Notes: generated by a model from the letters alone, not told the origin. Counted from the stretch's first letter, positions 8,183 to 17,958 are shown. The stretch: DNA of 39,437 nt from Rodentibacter rarus (GCF_001998965.1 NZ_MLHJ01000033.1:1-39437); one strand, 5' to 3'. A program made the numbers and translations.

Positions 8183-8794
8183 ATGAACAAATTGACAAAA
8201 ATTACTGCAACTGCATTATTTACTTTATTCTTAACTGCTTGCGATAAAGTGGCAGACAAAACGGCAGATGCGGCTAAACCTGAAACAACCCAACAAGCCG
8301 AAATGGCAAAAGCAGCTGAAACGGTAGTGGCGATGAATGCAGAGGCACAAGAAAAAGCAGATTACGAAAAATTACTCGCATGGAATCAAGCTCAAGGTGC
8401 GGTGCAAGCGCAAAGCCAACAAAAGCTACAACAAGACTTAGTGGCAGCTATCGAAGCGAATGATGAAAACAAAGCTAAAGCAGCGGTGGAAGAATTTAAT
8501 AAATCTGTTCAAGGCAGTATTGCGAGCCTAGATGCCCTTGATGTGAAATCTGATTTAATCGGCAATGCGAAGAACAAAACAAAAGAAGTATTAACCCTTG
8601 CAAGTGAATTATTAGTTGCTCAAGCAAACGTGAAAACGGAAGAAGCTCAAAAAGCTTACGCTGAGAAAGCAATGCAATTACAAGTTGAAATACAATCTTT
8701 AGCGGAACTGGATGCACAAATTAAAGCTAAATTTAACCCAGCTCCGGTTCAACCTGCAACAGAGCAACCTACACAAGCTCCGGCTGCAAAATAA
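8183..8794 (+). CDS. uncharacterised Ala/Gln/Lys-rich lipoprotein
   Basis: 203-aa predicted lipoprotein: short basic start, hydrophobic stretch, lipobox LTAC with Cys20. The mature part is rich in Ala, Gln, Lys and Glu, probably almost all helical, and ends in a Pro/Ala/Gln/Thr-rich tail. No catalytic motif is visible and I do not recognise the family. It starts 105 bp after the cytochrome gene with a good ribosome site (AAAGGAT), so it may have its own promoter. A strong bidirectional terminator follows. The sense-strand composition fits a well-expressed envelope protein. Confidence 0.75.
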   Translation: MNKLTKITATALFTLFLTACDKVADKTADAAKPETTQQAEMAKAAETVVAMNAEAQEKADYEKLLAWNQAQGAVQAQSQQKLQQDLVAAIEANDENKAKAAVEEFNKSVQGSIASLDALDVKSDLIGNAKNKTKEVLTLASELLVAQANVKTEEAQKAYAEKAMQLQVEIQSLAELDAQIKAKFNPAPVQPATEQPTQAPAAK

Positions 8795-8809
8795 TTCATT
8801 CATCAGACA

Positions 8810-8838
8810 AAAAAAGCGGTCAATTTGACCGCTTTTTT
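8810..8838. terminator. bidirectional terminator between the lipoprotein gene and mltB
   Basis: AAAAAAGCGGTCAA (8810-8823) pairs with TTGACCGCTTTTTT (8825-8838). It has A-runs and T-runs on both sides, so it can end transcripts from either strand. The mltB stop codon (8837-8839) overlaps it. Confidence 0.85.
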
Positions 8839-9940
8839 ATAATCCTATCCTTTCCTTTATTCGATCTGCAAACATTCCGATACTCACCGCAAAATAATTG
8901 GATTTATTCCAATCTAAAAGGGTGCGGAAATTATTGGAGACTAAAAATGCTCTGCCCACTTGTTTATCCGGTCGGACAAGCCAAAGGTCCACATTGGAAA
9001 GTGCGGTCAATTTTTCTTGCTCTTGCGCACTGAACCCCAACGGCATCACCCCTTGTGCTTGCCACTCACGCAAAGAACGGGCTTTATGTTTCTCAATACC
9101 GGAAAGGGCCAAATCAAGCGGTTGGTTCAAGGTGACTTCAATTCCCCACGGCAATTTATCGTCCCAACCAACGGTATGCAAATAGTTGGCAATAGAGGCA
9201 AAGGCATCAAATTGGTTTGTCCAAATATCTTTCACCCCATCGCCATTTCCATCAGCGGCATAATTTAAGAAAGCACTTGGCATAAATTGGGTTTGTCCCA
9301 TAGCACCGGCCCAAGAGCCCAACATTTTAGTGCGTTGAATATGATCACGATCCAGCATTTTCATCGCATTAACAAATTCTTTGCTAAACAAGGCTTCACG
9401 TCTGCCATCAAAGGCGAGAGTGGCGAGGGCAGATAACACATCATAACGTCCTTGATAATGCCCGAAACTGCTTTCCATACCCCATAACGCAAGAATATAT
9501 TCTTGTTGCACACCATAACGTTGACTTGCCCGTTGCAAAGGCACTTGCACTTCCCAATAACGATCTTCTGCCACATTCACTTTATTATTGGTGAGCACTT
9601 TGTTGAGGTAATTGGTTGTACCATTTGGGTTTAATACCGGCGGTTGGTTTGGATCACGTTTGACAATTCTGCCAGCCTGAGCCCGGTCTAACGCCACCGC
9701 TTTTTCTACATAACGGATATTATTTTGTGCATTCAAAGTGGCAATCGAAACCCCTTCTGCTGCCGCTTTACCTTTTAAAAATTGCACATAGTCATGGAAA
9801 TTATCCAATGTGCGGGGTTTGGTATAGGCTGTATTAGCGCTAATTGTCGGAATCCTATTCGATGCGCTTTGGCTACTGCCTGCACAACCTGCCAATAAAC
9901 AAGATAAAAGTGCGGTTGATAATAACGAGATTTTTTTCAT
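8837..9940 (-). CDS. mltB: membrane-bound lytic murein transglycosylase B
   Basis: 367-aa lipoprotein with lipobox LAGC (Cys19) that cleaves peptidoglycan between MurNAc and GlcNAc, forming 1,6-anhydro ends. The SLT2/MltB catalytic region is clear: ALWGMESSFGHYQG with the catalytic Glu at residue 156, followed by GAMGQTQFMPSAF and the Asp-rich DGNGDGVKDIW loop. Length is close to E. coli MltB (361 aa). It lies 18 nt after the last glycosyltransferase gene, with ribosome site AAAGGAAAA, so it is probably the tail of the glycan operon. Confidence 0.93.
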   Translation of the reverse strand: MKKISLLSTALLSCLLAGCAGSSQSASNRIPTISANTAYTKPRTLDNFHDYVQFLKGKAAAEGVSIATLNAQNNIRYVEKAVALDRAQAGRIVKRDPNQPPVLNPNGTTNYLNKVLTNNKVNVAEDRYWEVQVPLQRASQRYGVQQEYILALWGMESSFGHYQGRYDVLSALATLAFDGRREALFSKEFVNAMKMLDRDHIQRTKMLGSWAGAMGQTQFMPSAFLNYAADGNGDGVKDIWTNQFDAFASIANYLHTVGWDDKLPWGIEVTLNQPLDLALSGIEKHKARSLREWQAQGVMPLGFSAQEQEKLTALSNVDLWLVRPDKQVGRAFLVSNNFRTLLDWNKSNYFAVSIGMFADRIKERIGL

Positions 9941-9958
9941 TTGTTTTCCTTTTTAATA

Positions 9959-10762
9959 TTATTTTCTTAAGAATTGATTATAGACCGCTTTGAGCAATGA
10001 AGTCGGCAACAAACGGGAAGCCGAACGCAATATAAAAATCAACATTCCCGCTCCAAAACCTTGTATGCCCAAACGGTATTTGAGTTTGAACAAACGCCAT
10101 TCCGCTTTAGCCTGATTCAAACCACGACGACGTCCGACCATTCCGTTTCCGACCCGGGCATAAACCAAAATATCCGGTAAATTTGCCACTGCTTGACCTT
10201 GTGCCACCAGTTTAATCCATAAATAATAATCTTCCTGCAGATCTTCATACCCTCCGCAATTTATCACCGCCGCTTTCTGATACGCCACCGTCATATGATT
10301 AAAAGGACAACGTTTTTGGGTAAATTTCACAATATCTGCCCCTTCGGTCGGAACATAGCGATAAGCAACAATATCATTCACATTCTCACCAAACTCGGCA
10401 ATTTGTCCGCCAAAGATAATGGTGTCAGGGTGCTGTTCAATAAATGCCAGCTGTTTGGCAAAACGTTCCGACACGCAAATATCATCCGTATCCATACGGA
10501 AAACCCAAGGGTGAGTACAATGTTTCAGCCCCTCATTTAAGGCATTTCCCAAGCCTTGATTTTGCGGTAATTTCACGAATTTTAACGGTAATTGGGTTGT
10601 AAACTCTGCCACCACCGCTTCTAATTCTTCGGTAACCGCACCATCAAATACCAACACAATTTCGTCTGCCGGATGGGTTTGCGCCACGAGGCTTTCAAAA
10701 CATTCGCGTAAAAATTGTGGATTTTCCTTAATATATAAAGACATTAAAACTGAAAATTTCAT
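9959..10762 (-). CDS. family 2 glycosyltransferase
   Basis: 267-aa GT-A fold enzyme. The start FSVLMSLYIKENPQFL is the usual nucleotide-sugar-binding strand. The metal-binding motif is RMDTDD (about residue 90), and EDYYLWIKL is the typical acceptor-side helix. The C-terminus holds a short hydrophobic stretch. It probably adds one sugar to LOS or to an O-unit at the cytoplasmic face of the membrane; donor and linkage cannot be read from sequence. It lies 11 nt after the previous glycosyltransferase gene. Confidence 0.88.
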   Translation of the reverse strand: MKFSVLMSLYIKENPQFLRECFESLVAQTHPADEIVLVFDGAVTEELEAVVAEFTTQLPLKFVKLPQNQGLGNALNEGLKHCTHPWVFRMDTDDICVSERFAKQLAFIEQHPDTIIFGGQIAEFGENVNDIVAYRYVPTEGADIVKFTQKRCPFNHMTVAYQKAAVINCGGYEDLQEDYYLWIKLVAQGQAVANLPDILVYARVGNGMVGRRRGLNQAKAEWRLFKLKYRLGIQGFGAGMLIFILRSASRLLPTSLLKAVYNQFLRK

Positions 10763-10773
10763 GATGCCTCTTT

Positions 10774-11658
10774 CTATGACATAAAGCGTTTCAAATTCAG
10801 TGCCAGTTTCGGTGAAATCAGCACCACCAGCGCTATCACAAGTTGTTTAATACTTTTGGTTTGTTTAAAAATATCAAAATAATAATACGCCGCTTTGCGT
10901 GATAAATTCATGATATGCGGATAGGACAAAATATAGCTGGCATTGATATTAAAATTGCGAGCCTGCTGTGCGGTTTCCACATAGTGTTCACGAATATAAT
11001 CAATGGCTTTTTCCGTATTATGGGTATCCGTTGAAACACTGGAACGTTGAGTATGGAAGGTGCAATAAGTCAAAGCTTCCTCTAATTTATAGGGTTTAAA
11101 ACTCGGATCTTTAACTAATTTTAATAAAAAATCATAGTCTTCTAAGGAACGAAGTGCGGTCGATAATCCGCCTATTTTTAGAAAAAGCTCTTTCTTAATC
11201 GCCACCATCGGCATACCGCCAATTTTATTAGCCAGTAAAATGCGTTCCACACTAATTTCTTGCGGTGAAATTGGGTGGGTCACATAGCTGAAACCTTCAT
11301 TTACCATTTCGCATTTTGCCGGGTGATAAATAAAATTAATCTCAGGATATTGGTTAATCACCTCTGCCAATCGCTCGCATTTATTCTCAGCAAAGCGATC
11401 ATCATCATCTAAAAATAGCAACCATGGTGCTGTTGCCGCACGAGCACCAATATTTCGGCTTTCCGCCGCCCCTTGATTGGTTTCATTACGGATCACCTTA
11501 ATTTTAAAAGGATAGGTATCATCCACCACCACCGGTTCTTTTGAGTGGTCATCCACAATCACCACTTCAAAATCTTTATAGGTTTGCTGTGCTAAACTTG
11601 CCAACAAAGCGGGAATTTCCGATTTTCGATTGTAAGACGGCACAATAATACTAAACAT
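10774..11658 (-). CDS. family 2 glycosyltransferase
   Basis: 294-aa GT2 enzyme starting MFSIIVPSYNRKSEI, with the metal-binding motif FLDDDDRF and an EDYDFLLKL acceptor-side motif. I use ATG 11658, which has GAGG about 7 nt upstream and overlaps the upstream gene's stop by 8 nt. An ATG at 11709 in frame would add 17 residues unlike GT2 starts. It is probably soluble or membrane-associated and acts in LOS/O-unit assembly. Its sugar is unknown. Confidence 0.88.
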   Translation of the reverse strand: MFSIIVPSYNRKSEIPALLASLAQQTYKDFEVVIVDDHSKEPVVVDDTYPFKIKVIRNETNQGAAESRNIGARAATAPWLLFLDDDDRFAENKCERLAEVINQYPEINFIYHPAKCEMVNEGFSYVTHPISPQEISVERILLANKIGGMPMVAIKKELFLKIGGLSTALRSLEDYDFLLKLVKDPSFKPYKLEEALTYCTFHTQRSSVSTDTHNTEKAIDYIREHYVETAQQARNFNINASYILSYPHIMNLSRKAAYYYFDIFKQTKSIKQLVIALVVLISPKLALNLKRFMS

Positions 11659-12850
11659 ATTTTCCCTCATTCTGTGCGAAGAAAATGCGTTGTTTGCCGT
11701 GTGTGCCAAATAATGACAAAAACATCAGCATCACAAACATAATCCCCGGAAACGCAAAGGTATCGGCTTTGATATGACAAGCGGTAAGGATCACAAAGGC
11801 GGAAAGAACAAATTTCCAGCTGCCATCAAACCAATTTAATGCCACTTTGCGGACAAAATAAAAGGTGACAAAAAAACAAACCAGCATATATCCTATCCCA
11901 CCATATAGAATTTGGCGTAAGAAGCCGGAGTCTGTATTGCCATAATAACGCCCGGTTTCTAACTGCCCTGTCATATACAGACCATCCCCGCTGATAAACT
12001 GTTTTAAGGTTGGGATAAATAAATGATTTTTAACGAGGGTATCCGTAGAGGAACTCACAAAACCGGCACCATGTAATAAATTAATCACCGGTTCTAAGGC
12101 ATGACCCACATAAGGATTTTTCGGTATAAAATAAGCCAATCCCAACACTAAGAGCAAAAATGCCACCAATGAAGGCACATATCGCCATTTAAAATAGACC
12201 GCAATACTCACCACAGAAAGCAATAAAAAGGTTCTGCCGGAAATCAACCCGATACAAAGTATTAAAAAGACCAAAACACTCGGTATATTGTTATGTTTTG
12301 CGTTATAGGCCAATAAAAAGTGGAACAACATTAAGTAAAATAAACTCAGTTGGAAAAAGGCGGTCGCGGTGATGTTATACAAGCGATATTCTTGTTCCGA
12401 ACCATAAAACCGTGCGGGTAAGATCGCATTGGTTGAAAGTAAAAATTCCACCAAAAAAGAAACACCAAGCAAAGCCAACAGGCCGAATACAAACTGCACG
12501 CCCACCCCAATTTGCAAATCCCACACAAGCCGTTGTTGCCCGTTGGGTAGCCGATAAAAAGCGTTATAAACCCCAATACCGAAAAGAAATAATATTAGTG
12601 ATTTCACATACATGATAATCACAGAAAAATCCTTTGTGCCATTTATCAACAAAGGGACTGCACTTAATAAAATAAGCCCTAACAACACGGCTAAACTGTC
12701 TATTGGCACCACAATCCCTTGTTTGTTTTGCTTTTTCACTGTGCGATAAATTAACAGGGCAAAGGCAACAATCCCCACTACAACAGACATACGCACAACA
12801 TGGAAAAACCAGGGATCGTAAAGATAGAAAAGATTAAAAAGTGCGGTCAT
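11651..12850 (-). CDS. O-antigen ligase/polymerase-like membrane protein (WaaL/Wzy type)
   Basis: 399-aa integral membrane protein with about ten hydrophobic segments and a larger periplasmic loop in the second half (KNPYVGHALEPVINLLHG to the GDGLYMTGQLETGRYYGNTDSG region). This plan is typical of O-antigen ligase and Wzy polymerase proteins, which move lipid-linked glycans in the periplasm; sequence alone does not separate the two. The start codon follows directly on the GT25 stop, and a perfect USS (12839-12847) forms codons 2-4. Confidence 0.78.
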   Translation of the reverse strand: MTALFNLFYLYDPWFFHVVRMSVVVGIVAFALLIYRTVKKQNKQGIVVPIDSLAVLLGLILLSAVPLLINGTKDFSVIIMYVKSLILFLFGIGVYNAFYRLPNGQQRLVWDLQIGVGVQFVFGLLALLGVSFLVEFLLSTNAILPARFYGSEQEYRLYNITATAFFQLSLFYLMLFHFLLAYNAKHNNIPSVLVFLILCIGLISGRTFLLLSVVSIAVYFKWRYVPSLVAFLLLVLGLAYFIPKNPYVGHALEPVINLLHGAGFVSSSTDTLVKNHLFIPTLKQFISGDGLYMTGQLETGRYYGNTDSGFLRQILYGGIGYMLVCFFVTFYFVRKVALNWFDGSWKFVLSAFVILTACHIKADTFAFPGIMFVMLMFLSLFGTHGKQRIFFAQNEGKYV

Positions 12851-13621
12851 TTATTTTCCTAAATTTTTCTGAATCGCTATCATTTTTTTCAACGGATATT
12901 TCACCAATTTTTTCGCAAGATTATTGGCCTCAGCGCCTCGAATTGCCTCAAGATTACTCACTAATTGCGGATTTTCGATCACCATTAACGGGCGAACCAC
13001 TTGGTTTGGCAAGCCAAATTGGGTTTCAAACCACCAAAAATCATCAGCAAGCCAAAAAGGTTTTCCTTGTTCAAGTTGTTTTAGAAAAACACGGGCTGCA
13101 GATTTTTTAATTAAATACCCCACCGTACCGGCAAAATAGCTTTTATAAGGATAGGCATAAGCCACGCCTCCCGCTTGATGACATAAAAATGAAAGGGTTG
13201 TCGGATAATTAATTTCCAACTCAACATCATTAAATTGAGCAATTTTGGATTGCCCAATAAGCACAATCGGCATGGTATGAGGTTGGCTTAAAAGTGCGGT
13301 CAAATTCTGCTGAAAATTAGGCGCAAACAAGGCATCATCTTCGCATACCAAGGCATAATCATCCTCAGCTACTGCCATATCTTCCACAATCAAACGATAC
13401 ACCGCAAGATGACTAAGCGTACAACCGATTTCACCTTTGGTGACTTTACGCCCGTAACGCTGCTCAAATTGTACCAAATCAAACTGTTGAGCCAATTCGT
13501 CCCATTCCCGTTGCATGGTGTTAATAGCAGAGAAGACAGAAAAATCTGCGGTATCGGGTTGTGCGAAGAAAAGCACACGACGCTGTTCATCTTTATCTAA
13601 GGAAATCAAATATTTATTCAT
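12851..13621 (-). CDS. family 25 glycosyltransferase (LOS biosynthesis)
   Basis: 256-aa protein of the GT25 family common in Pasteurellaceae and Neisseria LOS loci. It starts with [15 protein letters not shown], has a [14 protein letters not shown] motif and the acidic motif CEDDALF typical of the family. The C-terminal part has WLADDFWWF. It probably transfers galactose or glucose to LOS; the exact sugar is unknown. It is the first gene of the leftward operon and is divergent from the flippase gene across 128 bp. Confidence 0.88.
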   Translation of the reverse strand: MNKYLISLDKDEQRRVLFFAQPDTADFSVFSAINTMQREWDELAQQFDLVQFEQRYGRKVTKGEIGCTLSHLAVYRLIVEDMAVAEDDYALVCEDDALFAPNFQQNLTALLSQPHTMPIVLIGQSKIAQFNDVELEINYPTTLSFLCHQAGGVAYAYPYKSYFAGTVGYLIKKSAARVFLKQLEQGKPFWLADDFWWFETQFGLPNQVVRPLMVIENPQLVSNLEAIRGAEANNLAKKLVKYPLKKMIAIQKNLGK

Positions 13622-13687
13622 TATTTTCTCGATTTAAAATTCTATCGTCTATTTGATCGTTCAAATGGGAAATAGTTGCATAAAAGA

Positions 13688-13716
13688 TTGCTGATTATAC
13701 TAAAGAAATCTATAAT
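13688..13716 (+). promoter_or_regulatory. candidate sigma-70 promoter for the flippase operon
   Basis: TTGCTG (13688-13693) and a perfect TATAAT (13711-13716) are separated by 17 nt, pointing to a start near 13723, some 27 nt before the flippase ATG. A second -10-like TATACT at 13696-13701 is present. Confidence 0.55.
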
Positions 13717-13749
13717 TCCCCACCAATTTTAAGGCGTTCATCAATCACA

Positions 13750-15273
13750 ATGTCAAACAAAACCATTGCTAAAAATACCTTATTTCTCTATATCCGTATG
13801 CTCTTTAATATGGGGGCAATGCTTTATATTTCACGCGTGGTATTACGGGTATTAGGCGTTGAGGATTTCGGGATTTATAACATTGTCATGGGCGTAGTGA
13901 TTTTATTTTCCTTTTTTAACGGGACAATGACGGCAACCACACAACGTTTTATTAATGTAGAAAAAGCCGCCAATGATGTAAGCCGTATCAATATGATTTT
14001 TAACATCAGCCTGTTAAATCATCTTTTTATTATGTTAATCGTGACGGTGTTGGCGGAAACGGTGGGACTTTGGTTTTTAAACCATAAACTGAATATTCCA
14101 ACAGAAAGAATGAGCGCTGCCAATATCGTCTATCAAATTGCCCTTCTCATTGCCTTAATTGAAATCATTAAAGTGCCCTTTAATGCCATGATTGTCGCCC
14201 ATGAGCGTATGGCATTTTATGCGTGGCTTGGCTTGAGTGAAACCCTATTCAAACTCACGGCTATTTTTATTTTAATGCAGATAGAGCAATACGATAAACT
14301 CATCAGTTATAGCCTGTTATTATTGGGTGTGAGCCTACTGGTCTTTTTGCTTTATTTTAATTTTACCCGCCGTAGTTTTTACCCGGAAACCCGTTTTCAT
14401 TTCCATAAAGATTTAAGTAAAACAAAGGAAATGGCGAGCTTTTCCGGTTGGATGTTACTCGGACAAACCGCTTATGTTGCCTCCACACAAGGCCTAAATA
14501 TGGTTATCAACCTGTTTTTTGGGGTGACAGTGAATGCCGCAGTAGGAATCGCCACCCAAGTGGATACCGCCATTTATAGCTTTGTGAATAACTTTCAAGT
14601 GGCATTTAACCCACAACTTGTGCAATCTTATGCGGCAAAAGAGGAAGAACGTAACAAAAAACTCATTCTCGGCACATCAAAATATTCCTTTTATCTGATT
14701 GCTATTTTGTCCGCCCCGGTGCTTTATTTTACCCACCCATTACTCACCTTTTGGTTAGGCGATCAACTGCCTCAATATGTCGAGCCCTTGGTACAAACCA
14801 CCCTGCTCTGCTCATTGATCAGTGCCATGGCGGGATCTTTTTGGATGACGGCACTGGCTATCGGCACAAACAAAATTAAACAATATAATATTGTGATTGC
14901 GATGATTGATCTTTGCACCGTACCGCTTGCTTACTTTTTATTTACTTTAGGCTATAGTCCGGTTTATGCCTTTATTGGCCGATTTTCCACCGCACTTTTC
15001 ATGCAAATTTATCGTTTCTATTTTATTAACAAAAAAATTCAATTTAACCGCAAAGAATTCGTCACTTATTTGTGCCATATCAGCCTTATCTTCAGCCTGC
15101 TATTAGGGCTGGTTTATTTTTCAAACCCTAAGCAGACCTATACATTCTTTGAATTTATCGGTGAAGCCGTATTATTAGAAATGGTGCTGGTGAGCGTGAT
15201 TTTGTTATTTGGGCTAAATCGAGCGGAAAAAAGCTTCCTCTTTGGCTATATTTTGAAAAAGGTAAAAAAATGA
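13750..15273 (+). CDS. Wzx-like oligosaccharide flippase
   Basis: 507-aa integral membrane protein of the MOP/MATE polysaccharide-transporter group, with about 12-14 hydrophobic segments and the typical start NTLFLYIRMLFNMGAMLYI. It would flip lipid-linked sugars to the periplasmic face, where a Wzy/WaaL-type enzyme such as the one at 11651 can use them. It resembles the LsgA/Wzx-type proteins of Haemophilus (from memory, not searched). It overlaps the next gene by 4 nt (ATGA). The ribosome site before ATG 13750 is poor. Confidence 0.88.
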   Translation: MSNKTIAKNTLFLYIRMLFNMGAMLYISRVVLRVLGVEDFGIYNIVMGVVILFSFFNGTMTATTQRFINVEKAANDVSRINMIFNISLLNHLFIMLIVTVLAETVGLWFLNHKLNIPTERMSAANIVYQIALLIALIEIIKVPFNAMIVAHERMAFYAWLGLSETLFKLTAIFILMQIEQYDKLISYSLLLLGVSLLVFLLYFNFTRRSFYPETRFHFHKDLSKTKEMASFSGWMLLGQTAYVASTQGLNMVINLFFGVTVNAAVGIATQVDTAIYSFVNNFQVAFNPQLVQSYAAKEEERNKKLILGTSKYSFYLIAILSAPVLYFTHPLLTFWLGDQLPQYVEPLVQTTLLCSLISAMAGSFWMTALAIGTNKIKQYNIVIAMIDLCTVPLAYFLFTLGYSPVYAFIGRFSTALFMQIYRFYFINKKIQFNRKEFVTYLCHISLIFSLLLGLVYFSNPKQTYTFFEFIGEAVLLEMVLVSVILLFGLNRAEKSFLFGYILKKVKK

Positions 15274-16229
15274 ATACAACATTAATTTCTCTAAAGCAAC
15301 AACTCGCCCCTCTTGCGGATTTAATTAAAGATAAAAACGATGTGTTTTATTTTGATTACCCGCTACATTTGAATGTAGGGGATTTATTGATCTATCACGG
15401 AACAGAACAGTTTTTTAAGGATCACCATATTAATGTGACCTTAAGACGTTGTGAGTTTGATTTGGATATCAATGAGGTTAAACAACAAATCACCCCTCAT
15501 ACCACCATTTTGCTGCACGGTGGGGGCAACTTTGGCGATCTCTACCCACAACACCAAAAAATTCGTGAGGCAATGGTTCAACATTTTCCCCATAATCGCA
15601 TTATTGTGTTACCACAAACCCTGTATTTCAAAGATCAAAAAAATCTCGAAAAATCAGCCGCACTTTTCAGTCAACATACTGATTGCCACTTACTTGCCCG
15701 AGATGAGCGCACGGCGGAAGCCTTCAAACCATTTTCCCCAAATGTCGCCTTATCACCGGATATGGCCCACCAGCTCTCCGGCACCTTGCCGACAAAACAA
15801 GGCAACACGGGGAAAACGCTTTATTTTTTACGCAAAGATATTGAAGCCAGCGAAGTGGAAAAAAATATCCTCGCCACCCTACCGGCAAATGCCAATGTGA
15901 AAGATTGGGAGGATATTCTCATCCGTTTAGATAGCATCGTTTTGGCACTCAGTTGGCGTATGAGCAAATTTGCCAACCAACGAAATTGGGGTTGGTTGAA
16001 AAATCTGTTCCATCAATTTTGGTTTGCTTATACCAAAGGTATTGTCAAACGGGTAGCTAGCGTGTTTTTACAACATGATCAGGTCATCACCACCCGTTTA
16101 CACGGTCATATTTTCTCCTGCTTACTGGAAATTCCAAACCGAGTGTGTGATAACGCTTATGGTAAAAATTCCGGCTATGCCAATTTATGGACGAAAAACA
16201 TCGACTTTGTGGAAATTGATAAAAAATGA
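15270..16229 (+). CDS. polysaccharide pyruvyl transferase-like protein
   Basis: 319-aa protein with features of the polysaccharide pyruvyl transferase family (CsaB/WcaK type): NVGDLLIYHGTEQFF near the N-terminus, HGGGNFGDLYPQHQ, IIVLPQTLYF, and TTRLHGHIFSCLLEIP near the C-terminus. Members either add ketal-linked pyruvate to sugars or act as other glycan transferases, so the activity is a family guess. The gene overlaps both neighbours by 4 nt, so the three genes are one operon. Confidence 0.85.
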   Translation: MNTTLISLKQQLAPLADLIKDKNDVFYFDYPLHLNVGDLLIYHGTEQFFKDHHINVTLRRCEFDLDINEVKQQITPHTTILLHGGGNFGDLYPQHQKIREAMVQHFPHNRIIVLPQTLYFKDQKNLEKSAALFSQHTDCHLLARDERTAEAFKPFSPNVALSPDMAHQLSGTLPTKQGNTGKTLYFLRKDIEASEVEKNILATLPANANVKDWEDILIRLDSIVLALSWRMSKFANQRNWGWLKNLFHQFWFAYTKGIVKRVASVFLQHDQVITTRLHGHIFSCLLEIPNRVCDNAYGKNSGYANLWTKNIDFVEIDKK

Positions 16230-16969
16230 TGGAACTCAAAAAGCTCATCACTGCCATGATACTCCCGCCATTTAATATTTTAATTTTATGGCTATTGGCA
16301 TTGGTTTTCGCCCGCTTTAATTTCAAAAAATTAAGCCGAATTTCCACCGCACTTGGCATAACTTTACTTTATCTGCTCAGTATTCCTTTTACCGCTCAAG
16401 CCTTAAAAGATAGCTTAGTCACAGAAGATCATTTAACACTCAACGACTACAAAAATGCCCAAGCTATTGTGCTATTAGGTGGCGGATTACGGGATAGTAA
16501 AGAACTTTATGCGCCTCTCGCTTCCACCGCCATTCAACTTGAACGGCTACGTTATGCCGCCTATTTACAAAAAGAAACGGGCTTACCGCTTCTCATCACA
16601 GGGAGAAGCCCGACCGGTGCTATCGAGGCAAAAGTGGCAGCGGAAGAATTACAGCAATTCTTTCATATCCCCACAACATGGATTGAGCCTCACGCCTTAA
16701 CCACTAAAGAAAATGCACGATTTACCAAACAAATCTTGGAAAAAGAGAGAATCAACAAAATTATTCTTGTCACCAATGAATGGCATATGCAGCGAGCCAA
16801 ATTACTTTTCCAACAGCAAGGATTTGATGTATTGACTGCCAGTGTGGGCGAAGGCATCACACCTAAAGAATATGGGTTAACGCTCATGCATTTCATCCCA
16901 CAAGGCGGCGCAATGGCGAAAAATATGCAGTTATTGAAAGAATGGATTGGTTATTGGAAAGAGAAATAA
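16226..16969 (+). CDS. DUF218/ElyC-SanA-type envelope protein
   Basis: 247-aa protein with two N-terminal membrane segments (about residues 8-28 and 38-57) and a DUF218 (YdcF/SanA/ElyC) domain: AIVLLGGG, a TGR motif, TTKENARFTKQIL, and VTNEWHMQRAKLLF. ElyC affects use of the undecaprenyl-phosphate carrier and peptidoglycan synthesis in E. coli. That fits its place behind a flippase, which draws on the same carrier. It overlaps the upstream gene by 4 nt and ends 37 nt before a terminator. Direct biochemical activity is unknown. Confidence 0.85.
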   Translation: MMELKKLITAMILPPFNILILWLLALVFARFNFKKLSRISTALGITLLYLLSIPFTAQALKDSLVTEDHLTLNDYKNAQAIVLLGGGLRDSKELYAPLASTAIQLERLRYAAYLQKETGLPLLITGRSPTGAIEAKVAAEELQQFFHIPTTWIEPHALTTKENARFTKQILEKERINKIILVTNEWHMQRAKLLFQQQGFDVLTASVGEGITPKEYGLTLMHFIPQGGAMAKNMQLLKEWIGYWKEK

Positions 16970-17005
16970 CCTTTAATTGATAACCCCTATCTCATCTAAG
17001 GCGAC

Positions 17006-17037
17006 AAAGCCTGATCCACCATGTGAATCAGGCTTTT
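17006..17037. terminator. terminator between the glycan operon and malG
   Basis: AAAGCCTGAT (17006-17015) pairs with ATCAGGCTTT (17027-17036), with an 11-nt loop and a short T-run. It can serve the rightward DUF218 gene and the leftward mal operon. Confidence 0.75.
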
Positions 17038-17057
17038 CTCTGTATTAGGCTACCTTA

Positions 17058-17954
17058 TTATCCTTTTACCCCACCGGCCGTTAAACCACCAACTAACCAG
17101 CGTTGAGCAATCAAGAATACGGCAGTGATTGGGATAGCGGACAATACTGCGGCGGCAGCAAAATCCCCCCAAAGATAATTTTGCGCATAAAGATATTGTT
17201 GCATCCCCACTGCAAGGGTGTAGCTATTCACATCACGTAAGAGCAATGAAGCAACAGGCACTTCCGTAATGGCTGCGATAAACGAAAGGATAAAAACAAC
17301 CGCTAAAATTGGAACGGATAATGGTAACAAAATTAAGCGGAATGCCTGCCAAGGTGTTGCACCGTCTAGTGCTGCCGCTTCCTCTAAAGAACCATCAATG
17401 GTTTCAAAATAGCCTTTAATCGTCCAAACGTGCAAGGCGATCCCACCTAAATAGGCAAAGATGACACCGGCGTGGGTATTTAATCCGAGAAACGGAACAT
17501 ATTGCCCTAAGCGATCGAATAATGCATAAAGTGCCACAAGTGATAAGACAGCAGGGAACATTTGGAAAATTAACATTCCTTGTAATAAGGTTTTCTTGCC
17601 CTTGAATTTCATTCTTGCAAAGGCATAAGCACAGGTTGTGGAAAGGGTGACAATCCCCACCGCTGTAATGGTGGCAACCTTCACCGAATTCCACAACCAG
17701 AGTAGCACCGGGAACGGTGGCGGCGTCACAGAACCGTCCGAATGAACAACATCAAACCCCAAGGCAAGTTTCCAGTGTTCCCAAGAAATTTCGCTCGGAA
17801 TAATATCGCCAAGCGCTAAATTTCCCGGACGTAATGAAATGCCAATCACCATTAATAAGGGGAACATAATAAGTGAAATGAATAGGATTAATACAGCGTG
17901 TGTTGCCCAGAGGCGATAACGCATAGATTTGGGTTGTACAATAGCCATAGTCAT
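17058..17954 (-). CDS. malG: maltose/maltodextrin ABC transporter permease MalG
   Basis: 298-aa inner-membrane permease; E. coli MalG has 296 aa. Six membrane segments are expected. The coupling EAA loop is [20 protein letters not shown], and the conserved C-terminus [10 protein letters not shown] is the tail that inserts in the MalK dimer. With MalF it forms the channel for maltose and maltodextrins. It starts 4 nt after malF stops and is the last gene of the leftward malEFG operon. Confidence 0.96.
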   Translation of the reverse strand: MTMAIVQPKSMRYRLWATHAVLILFISLIMFPLLMVIGISLRPGNLALGDIIPSEISWEHWKLALGFDVVHSDGSVTPPPFPVLLWLWNSVKVATITAVGIVTLSTTCAYAFARMKFKGKKTLLQGMLIFQMFPAVLSLVALYALFDRLGQYVPFLGLNTHAGVIFAYLGGIALHVWTIKGYFETIDGSLEEAAALDGATPWQAFRLILLPLSVPILAVVFILSFIAAITEVPVASLLLRDVNSYTLAVGMQQYLYAQNYLWGDFAAAAVLSAIPITAVFLIAQRWLVGGLTAGGVKG

Positions 17955-17958
17955 TCTC

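Noticed and set aside
15451-15900. 149-codon open frame on the + strand
   Set aside because: It is entirely inside the pyruvyl-transferase-like gene in another frame, with composition and low-complexity content typical of a shadow frame.
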